Below are positions 18,104 through 27,653 of a stretch of 64,000 nt of DNA, piece after piece (the first letter of the stretch is position 1; each line of letters starts with the position of its first letter). The stretch spans positions 3,596,001 through 3,660,000 of the forward strand of contig OY970201.1 of assembly GCA_963708245.1 (NCBI GenBank), read 5' to 3'. Below the pieces are notes generated by a model that searched no databases, had not been told where the DNA came from, and saw nothing but the letters and a program-made list of their open reading frames with translations. A program made the position numbers and the translations under genes. Source of the stretch: CAVYXK01 sp963708245 (GTDB lineage: Bacteria > Pseudomonadota > Alphaproteobacteria > Acetobacterales > Acetobacteraceae).

Positions 18104-18577
18104 ATGGACTCGGCGGACACCCTGTTCCGCCTGGCGGCGCTGAACAGTGCCTATGCTGCCGCGATCGACGCCGACCGGCTGGAGGAGTGGCCGGGCTTCT
18201 TCCTCGAGCGCTGCCTGTACAAGATCACCACGGCGGACAACCACCGGCGCGGCTATGCGGCCGGTATCGTTTATGCCGATACCAGGGCAATGCTGACCGA
18301 TCGCGTGGCTGCGCTGCGCAACGCCAACATCTACGAGCGGCAGACCTACCGCCACATCATCGGCCTGCCGCTGCTGCGCAATACCGCGGGCGACATTGCG
18401 GCCGAGACGCCGTTCCTGGTGGTACGCACGATGCGCGACGGACGCATGGACCTGTTCGCCGCCGGCGTTTATCTCGACCGTGTGCGTGCGGATACCGACA
18501 GCGCGCTGCGTTTCGCCGAGCGGCTGGTGATCTGCGACAGCCCGCGCTTCGACACGCTGCTGGCGATCCCGCTCTAA
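18104..18577 (+). CDS. Ring-hydroxylating dioxygenase, small (beta) subunit
   Basis: 157 residues with the NTF2-like fold of beta subunits, which stabilise the alpha3beta3 hexamer. Signatures include AAAIDADRLEEWPGFFLE, a YKIT strand, and the C-terminal RLVICDSPRFDTLLAIPL. It starts 5 bp after the alpha-subunit stop, so the two form an operon. The downstream gene is convergent. Confidence 0.9.
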   Translation: MDSADTLFRLAALNSAYAAAIDADRLEEWPGFFLERCLYKITTADNHRRGYAAGIVYADTRAMLTDRVAALRNANIYERQTYRHIIGLPLLRNTAGDIAAETPFLVVRTMRDGRMDLFAAGVYLDRVRADTDSALRFAERLVICDSPRFDTLLAIPL

Positions 18578-18608
18578 TACGAGGTGGCGCTCCCTTGCAG
18601 TGCCCACC

Positions 18609-21600
18609 TTAGAACAAGCTGTGTTGCTGCGGGCGCAGGCGTCGTTTTGCGGCAGCCGGCCGATGCCGGATCGTGAGCCCCTCTGCGATATCGCGCAGAA
18701 ACGGCGATGGCGGTAACATGCGTAACTTGCCACGCCAGAAGCGCTGCGCTGCTGCGGTCAGGAACAGCCGGTCCTTCGCGCGGGTCATGGCGACATAGAG
18801 CAGACGCCGCTCCTCTGCGCGTTTCCCATCGTTGTCCGCGATACCGTCGCCCCAGGAGAACGGGACCAGCCCATCCTCCAGCCCAACCACGAAGACCACC
18901 GGAAATTCCAATCCTTTCGCGGCGTGCATGGTCAGCAGCGATACTCGGTCGGCGCGCGGATCCCAGAAATCCGCCTCGGTGGACAAGGCCACCTGCTCCC
19001 GCAGCCGCGCCTCGTCGCCCGAAACCTCTGGCGAAACCGCCAAAGCACTCAGCCAGCGCCCGGCCTCGGCCAGCGCCGCCACATCGGCCGCAGCATCGTG
19101 CCATCGCACATTAACGACCGCCGAGGCGATGCGCTTCGTCAACTCCCCGCTGCGCAGCTCGGTATCCTGCCGCGCCAGTTCCGCGAGTACCGCCCGCACT
19201 GCCGCTTGCCCGGCAATCGGAGCTGGCGAGCTCTTCTTGAACGGGATGCCAGCCCGATCGAAAGCCTCCCGCAGCGCCGCCGACTGCGCGTCCGTGCGAT
19301 AGAGGACCGCGAAATCGGCAAAACCGAGCGCGGGCTTGGCGCGCGCGTCATTCTTCGCCTTGTTAGCCGACAGCATATCGTGCCCACCCAGCAGAGTCTC
19401 GATTGTCTCGGCCACGCATTCCGCCTCGGCACGCTCGGTCGGGGCAGTGTGAAGCGTAATCGGTTCATGCATAGGCCGCGTGATGTCTGTCGGCGCGCCG
19501 GTGCCGATGATCTGGGCCGCGGCGGTGACGATCGCGCCGCTGGACCGGTAGTTGCGGCCCAGCCGCACCGTTTGCGCGGACGGGAAATTCTTGGCGAACC
19601 GCCCGAAGCATGTCGCGTCCGCACCACGAAAGCCGTAAATCGCCTGGTTCGGATCGCCGATCACGCAGATATTGCCACGCGGGCCGGCCAACAGGCGCAG
19701 CAACCGATATTGCTGCTCGTCCACATCCTGGAACTCGTCGGCGCAGATGTAACGGAAGCGTTCGCGCCACAGCGCCGCAATGGCGGCATCCCTCTCCAGC
19801 ATCTCGACGGCCATCCCGATCAGATCGTCGAAATCGATCCAACTCTGCTCCCGACCCAGCCGGCGCAGGACCGCGAGTGCCTCAGTCGCCTCCGCCGTCG
19901 CTGCCACGCCCGTGCGCTTCAATACCGAGATCGCCGTCAAGAGCCGTGCAGCTTTGGCTTCCGTGACGTTGAGGGCCGCCGCCAGCCCCGCTGCGCGCTC
20001 CGGCCCGTCGGCGATGCGGAAATCCTCGGCGAGGCCCACTGCGGTGCCATGCGCGCGAAGGATCGCCAATCCCAGTGAATGGAAGCTGTGCACAGTGCAG
20101 GCGCCTGCTTCCGGCGGCAGCAAGGCGGCAAGTCGCGCACGCAATTCCTCGGTTGAGCGCCGCGTGAACGTCACGGCGAGACAGGACGCGGCCGGGACGC
20201 CGCGCTCGGCAATCAGATGGGCGAGGCGGTGGGTCAGCATGCGCGTCTTCCCGGAGCCAGGGCCGGCAACGACGACCAGCGGGCCCTCGATCACTGCCGC
20301 AGCGCGGCACTGATCGGCATCCAGCGCCGCAAGGATGCCGGTGCGCTCGGATGTCACCATTTGGAACGGCGGAGACGGCGCCTCGTCCACCGCCGTCGCT
20401 TCGCGTGCCGCGTGGTTCGTGGCACGCGCGCGGCGGCGCACCGGCGCGTCGAACAGAAGTTCACCGTTGGTGACGCGGGCCAGCTCGCCGTCGTCGAACA
20501 GGCGGATCACGCCGTATTCGCCGTCATACCCGGCCTGGCGGATGACGGTGCCCGCCCGCAGCCGGATGACCGCTTCGCCTAGCAGCGGCGCGTTGCGGGC
20601 GATGTCCTCGACGGGCACCTGCTCGAGCACGGACAGTTCCGAGCCCAGCGCCGCGGTGGCGCGATCATAGGCATGCGTGACGGCCTTCGAGGCGACGCCG
20701 CTGCCCATGATCTCGGACAGGATCTCGGGTAGGGGAACGAGGCTGGTGACCTCCCCCGCGGTCGCCGGCGGCGACGTTTCGGCTTCGGTGCGATCGGCGA
20801 GCAGCTCCACCCGATGTGCGACGCCCACGGTGACGCGGCCGCCACAGACCGGGCAGAGCCCGCCCAGCGAGATCGTTTCTTTCGGGTCCAACCGCACGCC
20901 GCAGGCGCGGTGCCCGTCCAGATGGTATTTCCCTTCCTCGGGGAAGAACTCCACCGTGCCCTGGTATCCTTCGCCGGTCTCGAGAGCACGGCGGATGGCG
21001 AGGTAGTCGCGCTCGCAGGAAAACCGTGTCGCCTCGCGTCCGAGCTTGCCCGGCGAATGCGCATCGGAATTGGACGTCAGCCGGTAGCGGTCGAGCAAGG
21101 AGAGCCGCCAGTTCATCGCCGGGTCGGAGGAAAGTCCCGTCTCGACGGCGAAGATGTAGCCCGCCAGGTCGCCGTAGCACGCCTCGATCGAATCGAATCC
21201 CGACTGCGAGCCGAGAGCGGCGAACCACGGCGTCCAGATATGGGCCGGCACGAGATAGGACTCCGGGCTCGAGGCCAACGCGATCTCCAGCAAGTCACGT
21301 GAATCGAGCCCGAGAATCGGTCGCCCGTCAGACGCGATATTGCCGATCCGCGCGAGACTCGCCGCTAGGCGGTCGGCCGCTTCCAGATCGGGCAGATAGA
21401 TCAGGTGATGGATTTTCCGGGTACGGTCGCCTTTCTTGTAGATGGTCGAAATCTCGGTCGAGAGCATGAAGCGGACTGGTTGCCGGCAGATTGGCGGCAG
21501 CGTCTTCCAAATCTCCGTCTCGATGTCGGACCGTAGACGGAACAACCCGCCCCCGGCGGGCACCAGTTTATCCTTGATCTCCGCAAGCCAGGCCGGATGC

Positions 21601-21731
21601 ACGCAATCTCCCGTGCCGACGACCGAAATTCCTTTTCGGGCCGCCCAAAATGCAAGGTGCTCCAGGTCGAGGTCCTGGCTGGTGGCGCGCGAGTATTTGG
21701 AATGCACGTGCAAGTCGGCGTGAAACGTCAT
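18609..21731 (-). CDS. EndoQ-like PHP endonuclease fused to UvrD/Rep-type helicase
   Basis: 1040 residues. The N-terminal part (about 1-430) matches the TIGR00375/EndoQ group, whose archaeal members nick 5' of deaminated bases. It shows the PHP metal motif DLHVHSKYSRATS (His8, His10), GTGDCVHPAW, HHLIYLPDLEAAD, DGRPILGLDSRDLLE, PAHIWTPWFAALGSQSGFDS, NSDAHSPGKLGREA and a zinc knuckle (CGVRLDP...CPVCGG). The C-terminal part (about 470-1040) is a superfamily 1A helicase: Walker A AGPGSGKT around residue 495, DEFQD, GDPNQAIYGFRGA, MHAAKGLEFPVVF, and LLYVAMTRAKDRL. The start at 21731 is set by the family's ADLHVHS onset. Likely role, by inference: nick at damaged bases, then unwind. Confidence 0.93.
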   Translation of the reverse strand: MTFHADLHVHSKYSRATSQDLDLEHLAFWAARKGISVVGTGDCVHPAWLAEIKDKLVPAGGGLFRLRSDIETEIWKTLPPICRQPVRFMLSTEISTIYKKGDRTRKIHHLIYLPDLEAADRLAASLARIGNIASDGRPILGLDSRDLLEIALASSPESYLVPAHIWTPWFAALGSQSGFDSIEACYGDLAGYIFAVETGLSSDPAMNWRLSLLDRYRLTSNSDAHSPGKLGREATRFSCERDYLAIRRALETGEGYQGTVEFFPEEGKYHLDGHRACGVRLDPKETISLGGLCPVCGGRVTVGVAHRVELLADRTEAETSPPATAGEVTSLVPLPEILSEIMGSGVASKAVTHAYDRATAALGSELSVLEQVPVEDIARNAPLLGEAVIRLRAGTVIRQAGYDGEYGVIRLFDDGELARVTNGELLFDAPVRRRARATNHAAREATAVDEAPSPPFQMVTSERTGILAALDADQCRAAAVIEGPLVVVAGPGSGKTRMLTHRLAHLIAERGVPAASCLAVTFTRRSTEELRARLAALLPPEAGACTVHSFHSLGLAILRAHGTAVGLAEDFRIADGPERAAGLAAALNVTEAKAARLLTAISVLKRTGVAATAEATEALAVLRRLGREQSWIDFDDLIGMAVEMLERDAAIAALWRERFRYICADEFQDVDEQQYRLLRLLAGPRGNICVIGDPNQAIYGFRGADATCFGRFAKNFPSAQTVRLGRNYRSSGAIVTAAAQIIGTGAPTDITRPMHEPITLHTAPTERAEAECVAETIETLLGGHDMLSANKAKNDARAKPALGFADFAVLYRTDAQSAALREAFDRAGIPFKKSSPAPIAGQAAVRAVLAELARQDTELRSGELTKRIASAVVNVRWHDAAADVAALAEAGRWLSALAVSPEVSGDEARLREQVALSTEADFWDPRADRVSLLTMHAAKGLEFPVVFVVGLEDGLVPFSWGDGIADNDGKRAEERRLLYVAMTRAKDRLFLTAAAQRFWRGKLRMLPPSPFLRDIAEGLTIRHRPAAAKRRLRPQQHSLF

Positions 21732-21905
21732 ATCGTGCGCATGCCTTTGCGGCGGGACTGAAGCCGTCGGCACGCTAGGCCATCAGGCCGATTCGGAACT
21801 ACGCACGGCGTTCCTTCCGCGGCCGCCGCCCCGGAACCTTCATTGGCGCATGGGGACGGCCCGGCCTACACTGCCGCTTCCTGCCAGCAGCGTCGTGAGG
21901 CCAGA

Positions 21906-24041
21906 ATGAAACGGCTCGTGCGCGCTCTTGCCCTATTCGCCGCCGCTATCCTCACGATCGCGGCGGGTCCACCGCCGACGCCTACGATCGATCATGTCGA
22001 GAAACTGTTCGGCATGACGTTCAACGACCCCTATTTCTGGATGGAGGCCGGCGGGCCCAAGTTCGACCAGTGGATGTCGGCCCAAGCCGCTTACGCCAGC
22101 AGCGAGCTCGATTCCATTCCCGGGCGTGCAGCGTTGCTCGCTCAAGTCCATAGCCTCGATTCCGGGCAAACCTACGTGGGCGCTGTCGTGCGGGCGGGAC
22201 AATGGTGGGTTTACAGCAAGCTTCGGCCGACTGATTCGGTCGCCAAAATCTTCATCCGTCCGATCACCGGCGGGACCGAGCGGGTGCTGATCGATCCCAG
22301 CCAGTTCGATAGGGCTGGACTGAAGGCGAAGATCGATTATTGGAGCGTTGCGCCAGATGGACTTAATATTGCGTATGGCGTTTCACTGGGTGGCAGTGAG
22401 ACGGGTACGTTGCGAGACAGGAATCTCGATAGCGGAACCGATCTGCCGGGTCAGATAGACCGGACGCGGTACGTAACACCGAGCTGGATCGACAACGAGT
22501 CGTTTCTTTACACCCGTTTGCCGAAGCCGACGCCCGGCGGAACGCAGCCCCTGACCGGCGGTCAGGTGTACCTGCACCGGCTGGGCAACGACCCGGCAAA
22601 CGACGTCGTGGTGTTCGGTCCGGGCAAAATCGCGGGCGTGCATGTCCGGGCTGACTACTTCTTTCAGGGTTTGGCCAGCCCAGATAGCAGCGTAATCGTG
22701 GGGATATACGACGCCGGGCTGACCAGCAGCCCCAGCGCCGTGTTCGTCGCTCCGAAACCGACGCCGGGCGGCGCCCCGGCGTGGCGCATGGTTGCCGGAC
22801 TCGAGGACGACGTACGAGGCGTCGTGCTGCATGGTGACATGCTCTATCTGCGAACCGCTCGCGACGCCCCGCAACAGCGCATCATTCGCGTCTCCGCCAA
22901 CGCACCGGATCTCGCACACGCCGCAACGGTCGTAGCCGAGGGCACAGGGACGATCGACGGCATGACCGCAGCCGCCGACGCACTCTATGTGCGGCTCAAC
23001 GAAGGCGGGTTCGGGCGGCTGGTACGCGTGCCGTGGGATGGCTCGCCGGAGCCGGTGGCGACGTCCTTCGAAGGCTCCTTCATGGGGCTGTACGCCAACC
23101 CGACTATGCCGGGTGTCGTTCTGCGCATGCAGAGTTGGAGGCGTAGCCCGACCGTATTCGCCTACGATCCGGACAAGCGAAGCTTTGTCGACACCGGAAT
23201 CGCACCCCCTTCGCCGGTTTCGTTCGATAACATCGAGACAATCGAAACGCGCGCTCCCGCCGCGGACGGCTCGATGATACCGCTTTCGATCATGGAGCCG
23301 CGCGCCGCGGCTCGCGACGGTAGCCATCCCGTGATGCTGTACGCCTATGGTGCCTATGGCGTGACCATCGGTCCGACGTTCCAGGCCATGCGGCGAGCCT
23401 GGTTTGATCGAGGTGGAATTTGGGTCGTTGCGCATGTGCGCGGCAGCGGCGGCTTCGGCGGCGAGTGGCACCGTGCGGGCCGGCTCGGCAAGAAATCGAA
23501 CAGCGTCAACGATCTCATCGATGCGGCCGAGTACCTTATACGAACCGGCTGGGCCACCCCGGCGACGCTATCGGCCGTGGGCCAGAGTGCAGGCGGCATC
23601 GTGATCGGGGGCGCCGTGGTGGCGCGGCCTGAACTGTTCGGTGCGGCGATCATCAATGTCGGGTTGGTCAACCCGCTTCGGCTCGAGCAGATCCCGATTG
23701 GCCCGTTCAATACGGAGGAGTTTGGCTCTACCGAGACCGAAGAAGGCGCCCGCATGCTGGCTGCGATGGACCCGTATTATCAGATAAGGCATGGAGTGGC
23801 GTACCCGGGAGTTTTGATGGCCACCGGCCTCAACGATACACGGGTGTCGCCCTGGATGCCGGCGAAGTTCACCGCACGGCTGCAGGCCGCAACCGCCAGC
23901 TCGCGGCCCGTGTTGCTGCGGGTAGAGGAGGCCGGAGGCCACTCCTTCGAGACAAAGGACCAATTCGAGCTCGCCCTCGCCGACGCTTTTTCTTTTCTTT
24001 TGTGGCAGGCCGGCGTGCCCGGATTTCAGCCGCCATCTTGA
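21906..24041 (+). CDS. Prolyl oligopeptidase family serine peptidase (S9A)
   Basis: 711 residues with an N-terminal signal peptide (VRALALFAAAILTIAAG), so probably periplasmic. A seven-bladed propeller region precedes the alpha/beta-hydrolase domain. The catalytic triad is Ser561 (GQSAGG), Asp644 (GLNDTRVSPW) and His679 (GGHSFE). Other family motifs are DPYFWMEA near the N-terminus, MLYAYGAYG and HVRGSGGFGGEWHRAGR. It cleaves short peptides after proline or related residues. The start at 21906 gives a signal peptide; a longer frame from 21843 would mask it. Confidence 0.92.
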   Translation: MKRLVRALALFAAAILTIAAGPPPTPTIDHVEKLFGMTFNDPYFWMEAGGPKFDQWMSAQAAYASSELDSIPGRAALLAQVHSLDSGQTYVGAVVRAGQWWVYSKLRPTDSVAKIFIRPITGGTERVLIDPSQFDRAGLKAKIDYWSVAPDGLNIAYGVSLGGSETGTLRDRNLDSGTDLPGQIDRTRYVTPSWIDNESFLYTRLPKPTPGGTQPLTGGQVYLHRLGNDPANDVVVFGPGKIAGVHVRADYFFQGLASPDSSVIVGIYDAGLTSSPSAVFVAPKPTPGGAPAWRMVAGLEDDVRGVVLHGDMLYLRTARDAPQQRIIRVSANAPDLAHAATVVAEGTGTIDGMTAAADALYVRLNEGGFGRLVRVPWDGSPEPVATSFEGSFMGLYANPTMPGVVLRMQSWRRSPTVFAYDPDKRSFVDTGIAPPSPVSFDNIETIETRAPAADGSMIPLSIMEPRAAARDGSHPVMLYAYGAYGVTIGPTFQAMRRAWFDRGGIWVVAHVRGSGGFGGEWHRAGRLGKKSNSVNDLIDAAEYLIRTGWATPATLSAVGQSAGGIVIGGAVVARPELFGAAIINVGLVNPLRLEQIPIGPFNTEEFGSTETEEGARMLAAMDPYYQIRHGVAYPGVLMATGLNDTRVSPWMPAKFTARLQAATASSRPVLLRVEEAGGHSFETKDQFELALADAFSFLLWQAGVPGFQPPS

Positions 24042-24146
24042 TCCATCATAACCACGAAGCCACGCGGGCTCCTCCCGCCGGGCGGACCGACCCCGCCGGC
24101 GGCGCGCGCGATGCCGTGAGCGCGTCGGCTCTCGCCCAGCCAACTC

Positions 24147-24995
24147 TCAGCCGCGGTGAAACACCAGCGTCCGGAGTTCGATGCTCTCACGTGGCAGTTT
24201 GTCCGCCGGCGCGGTCGGGTCCTCGAACGCCGAGTGCGGCGCAAAGCGGGCCCTGCCGTCGCGCGCGGAATCGAAGCATTTCAGCAGCAGCGCCTCGTCC
24301 GGCATCATGTCGGGAACATAGAACCAGCGATGCGCCGGATTGTAGCGCACGGCATAGGTCTCGCCCTTCCGGTCGCGGTAGATCAGCGCAGAACGCACCC
24401 AATCCTCCGGATCGACGCTGCCCGCATCGCACACCCCCAGCGGCGCATCGCGCAGCGGGCCGGTGATCGGGCGCCATACATTGACGATCTCGAAGCGGTG
24501 CTGCAGCAGCAACTCAGCCTCGGCCCCCATCAGATCCCGCACGCGCTGCGGCGCGGATGTCTCAGTGTAGTCGTTATGCACCCGACCCACCGGTTGGCGC
24601 GGCGTGCCGGCGGTGCGATCCTCGGCGCCCCAGATCCGGCGGCGCAGCGTGTGATCGAACACCACCACACGTGCCGCACCGGTTGCCTCTGCAACCAGCT
24701 GCTCGGCTTCGGGGTAATAGGTGCGGCGCAGTTCGTCTTCATCGTAAAAGTCGTGCACGGCGCTACGCTGCCGCACCAAGGCGAAGCCTTCGCGATCCAG
24801 CGAGGCCTCTGCGGCCATCGGGCGCGCGTCGCGCACCAACATGCGGTGGGGCTCATAAGTTGCATTGGTGCGCGGCACGCCTGGCGGCGGATCGTACGTG
24901 TAAGTGTGCGGCGGTTCCGCCATCGGGGCGAGGTAATAGAAATCGGCCTCGACGTTGCGCAGCGTCGCATTGGAGTCGATCTGCGTGTCCATCAT
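24147..24995 (-). CDS. CmcJ/NvfI-type Fe(II)/2-oxoglutarate-dependent oxygenase-like protein
   Basis: 282 residues resembling the family that includes CmcJ of cephamycin biosynthesis and fungal NvfI. Visible signatures are NVEADFYYLAP at the N-terminus, VVVFDHTLRRR, the likely iron site GRVHNDYTETSAPQRV (His-x-Asp), EIVNVWRPITGPLRDAPL and the C-terminal distal His in FAPHSAFEDP with RESIELRTLVF. GGAGGA precedes two consecutive ATGs (24995, 24992). The substrate is unknown. Such genes are common as singletons in Proteobacteria. Confidence 0.85.
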   Translation of the reverse strand: MMDTQIDSNATLRNVEADFYYLAPMAEPPHTYTYDPPPGVPRTNATYEPHRMLVRDARPMAAEASLDREGFALVRQRSAVHDFYDEDELRRTYYPEAEQLVAEATGAARVVVFDHTLRRRIWGAEDRTAGTPRQPVGRVHNDYTETSAPQRVRDLMGAEAELLLQHRFEIVNVWRPITGPLRDAPLGVCDAGSVDPEDWVRSALIYRDRKGETYAVRYNPAHRWFYVPDMMPDEALLLKCFDSARDGRARFAPHSAFEDPTAPADKLPRESIELRTLVFHRG

Positions 24996-25106
24996 ATCCT
25001 CCTCCCGTTCGCCCGCACCGTACCGCGCCGCAAGCGGAGCTCGACCGCCTGTCCTACGCGCGAAAGACCGCCGCGCGTCACCGAACGTCGCCGGAAAGTG
25101 CAGCGC

Positions 25107-25514
25107 TTACCCCGGCATTTTCGCGAAGCGCTGCATCTCACCGCCGAGTTGCACCCAGGGCTGCGAGCTGTCGCAGTAAATCTCCATCGCCGGCTTCACC
25201 CAACTCGGGTCGTCCAGCGTCCCAACCTGCACCATGACAACTCCAGGCATCGCCTCGGCCTCATCCAGTACGGTCGAGCCGCAGACGGGGCAGAACCGGC
25301 GGAACATTGCCTTGCCGCTGTCGCCCTTGTCTTCGAACGTTGTCAAATCCCCCTGCACTGACACCGCGGTTTGCGGGATACCGACCACGGCGGCGAATGC
25401 GCTGCCGCTCGCTTTCTGGCAATTCCGGCAATGGCAAACGCCGACGAACGCAGGCTCCACGTCCGCGCTGTAACGCACCTTACCGCACAGGCAACCACCA
25501 ACGATCTGCGTCAT
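25107..25514 (-). CDS. GFA family (CENP-V/GFA domain) zinc protein
   Basis: 135 residues. The family is named for a glutathione-dependent formaldehyde-activating enzyme, but most members have no proven activity. The zinc cysteines are in GGCLCGKVRY, CHCRNCQKASG and FCPVCGS. The ATG at 25514 (MTQIVGGCLC) is preferred; an in-frame GTG 6 bases upstream is also possible. Confidence 0.92.
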   Translation of the reverse strand: MTQIVGGCLCGKVRYSADVEPAFVGVCHCRNCQKASGSAFAAVVGIPQTAVSVQGDLTTFEDKGDSGKAMFRRFCPVCGSTVLDEAEAMPGVVMVQVGTLDDPSWVKPAMEIYCDSSQPWVQLGGEMQRFAKMPG

Positions 25515-25721
25515 GGTCACGCTTCCCTTGACAACCCCCTAGTTTTACGGACGCTGCCATGGGACGGTCCCAAACGCAAGCAGTGCACTGGCCGTCACAT
25601 GTTCTTCATCCGCAACGAGAGATAGAGGATCGGCGCGGGGCTGACACCCTTGAGCAAATCGCCGTGCGACCGCGTTTCTGCTAACAGCGGAGCGGGAAAG
25701 CCGACCCAGGGAGCCGCGCGC

Positions 25722-26495
25722 ATGACGACCGACACTCACCATACTTTGATCGTGGACCAGTTCACGCGTCAGGCGGTGCCGTTCAGCACCGCCTCGCCCA
25801 TCACCGACGAGAACGCGCTCCGCATGATCGTCGATGCGGGCCGGCCGCAGCCGACCGATACGGTGCTGGACGTGGCGTGCGGCGGCGGCATTGTTGTCTG
25901 CGCCTTCGCCCCTCATGTGCAGCACGCCACCGGCATCGACATGACCCCGGCGATGCTCGAGCGCGCGGGGCGACTGGCCGGCGATAGAAACATCTCCAAC
26001 GTCACCTTCGACCAAGGCGACGCACAGGCGCTGCCCTATCCCGACGCCACCTTCAACATCGTCGTCACCCGCTTCTCCTTCCACCACTTCCTCGACCCGC
26101 TGGCGGTACTCCGCGAAATGCGACGCGTCGCCGCGCCCGGCGGCCGCATCGTCGTGGCGGATATGTACGCTTCGGAGGACAACACGAAAGCAGCGGAATG
26201 GAATCGGCTCGAGAAGCTGCGCGATCCCTCCCATGTTCGCTGCCTGAGCCTGACGGAGCTGCGAGGCCTGTTCACTGCCGCCGCTCTTTCCGAACCGGAG
26301 GCCTCGTTCTACGAGCTCGACGATGACGTGAACAACCTGCTGGCGCGCTCGTTTCCCAACCCCGGCGACGACGCAAAGATCATCGCGATATTTGCCACCT
26401 CCGCCACCGATGATCGGCTGGGCATTCCCGTCCGCCGCGACGGCACCCGACTTCGCTATGCCTATCCGGTTGCGATCCTGGCCGCCAGCGTGTAA
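25722..26495 (+). CDS. Class I SAM-dependent methyltransferase
   Basis: 257 residues of the UbiE/Methyltransf_11 type. SAM-binding motif I is LDVACGGGIV; the acidic loop is TGIDMTPAML; GDAQALPYPDATFNIVVTRFSFHHF follows, then the post-motif LREMRRVAAPGGRIVVADMY. The ATG at 25722 is where homology begins. The substrate is not determinable, and no pathway neighbours are present. Confidence 0.88.
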   Translation: MTTDTHHTLIVDQFTRQAVPFSTASPITDENALRMIVDAGRPQPTDTVLDVACGGGIVVCAFAPHVQHATGIDMTPAMLERAGRLAGDRNISNVTFDQGDAQALPYPDATFNIVVTRFSFHHFLDPLAVLREMRRVAAPGGRIVVADMYASEDNTKAAEWNRLEKLRDPSHVRCLSLTELRGLFTAAALSEPEASFYELDDDVNNLLARSFPNPGDDAKIIAIFATSATDDRLGIPVRRDGTRLRYAYPVAILAASV

Positions 26496-26514
26496 CACCG
26501 AGCAGCACGACAAC

Positions 26515-27096
26515 TTACATGCGCGCCGCCTCGCCTCCTGCCGGCACATCTGCGCCGATCAACCGCTCCAGCGTGGCAGGCACGCCGGGCATCACCTCAA
26601 TGAGTTGCCGCGCCGACGGTGCCGCGAAGTCGCTTGCGATCGCCGCGTCGATTGCCGCCAGCAGCGGCCCCACCGAGCCCGCCACATCGCAGAGCAGGAC
26701 CGGCTTGTCGTGCAGACCGAGCTGCCGCCAGGTGATGATCTCGATGGTCTCGTCCAGTGTCCCCAATCCCCCGGGCAGCGACACGAACGCGTCCGACAAC
26801 TCGAACATTCGCTGCTTGCGGGAGTGCATGCTGTCGGTGACAACCAGTTCCGGAACTCCACTATGCGCGACCTCCCGCCGTGTCAGGAACTCGGGGATCA
26901 CGCCGGTCACCTGCCCGGATGCTGTCAGCGCCGCATCGGCCAGCGCCCCCATCAGCCCGATTCGCCCGCCGCCGAACACCAGGCGCAACCCGGCCTCGGC
27001 GATGCCGCGCCCCAGCGCCGCGGCGGCAGCCCGGAAGACTGGGTCGTTCCCGGCATGGGAGCCGCAAAACACGGCAACGGCACGGATCAGAGGCAT
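26515..27096 (-). CDS. LOG family protein (TIGR00730), nucleotide 5'-monophosphate nucleosidase-like
   Basis: 193 residues with a Rossmann-like fold. Members release adenine from AMP or cytokinin riboside monophosphates. The two hallmark motifs are present: SMHSRKQRMFE and PGGLGTLDETIEIITW. The N-terminus is VAVFCGSHAGNDP and the ligand loop FGGGRIGLMGALADAAL. GGAG lies 6 bases before the ATG at 27096. Annotated in many genomes as lysine decarboxylase by mistake. Confidence 0.92.
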   Translation of the reverse strand: MPLIRAVAVFCGSHAGNDPVFRAAAAALGRGIAEAGLRLVFGGGRIGLMGALADAALTASGQVTGVIPEFLTRREVAHSGVPELVVTDSMHSRKQRMFELSDAFVSLPGGLGTLDETIEIITWRQLGLHDKPVLLCDVAGSVGPLLAAIDAAIASDFAAPSARQLIEVMPGVPATLERLIGADVPAGGEAARM

Positions 27097-27206
27097 GGGC
27101 GCTCCTTCAGGACTTCGACCGGGGGGGCCGGGACGATTCGCGTTGGCGGCCTGAGCCAGACAATGCAAGATGCGGTCGAGAGGGTTAACACGCGAGAGGA
27201 AACAGG

Positions 27207-27653
27207 ATGAACAGGACGAGACTCGCGCTGCTCGGCATCGCCGTGGCCGGCATCCTCGGCGTGGCGCGCGCACAGGAGCCGGCGTTCAACATCATCGAAA
27301 CGCGCCAAGCCGGCCAGGACCTGCTTTCCGGTACCTTCACCGGCATCAATGAAGGCGTCAAACACAAGGTGGAGGTGAAGACGTTCGCCAATCCCGCCGC
27401 CGCCATGGCGCGCTGGATGAAGCAGTTCCCCACCACCTTCCCGCCGGGGAGTGACCACGGCAACAACACCAAGGCGCTGCCGGCAATCTGGTCCGACCGA
27501 GCCGGCTTCGATCAGGCAGCAGCTAATTTCGTCGCGGCGGCCAACAAGCTGGTGCAGCTCGCCAAGGCCGACGACACGTCCGGGTTTACCGCCCAGGTGA
27601 AGACGGTGGCCGACGCCTGCAAAGCCTGCCACGACAAATTCCGCGCTAAGTAG
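27207..27653 (+). CDS. Cytochrome c'
   Basis: 148 residues with a cleavable signal peptide (LALLGIAVAGILGVARAQ). It is a four-helix periplasmic c-type cytochrome with the haem-binding CKACH close to the C-terminus, as expected for the c' class. These proteins bind nitric oxide and take part in NO tolerance or electron transfer. The last 8 bases overlap the 3' end of the convergent cytochrome b561 gene. This tail-to-tail arrangement may couple their expression through antisense transcription. Confidence 0.93.
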   Translation: MNRTRLALLGIAVAGILGVARAQEPAFNIIETRQAGQDLLSGTFTGINEGVKHKVEVKTFANPAAAMARWMKQFPTTFPPGSDHGNNTKALPAIWSDRAGFDQAAANFVAAANKLVQLAKADDTSGFTAQVKTVADACKACHDKFRAK

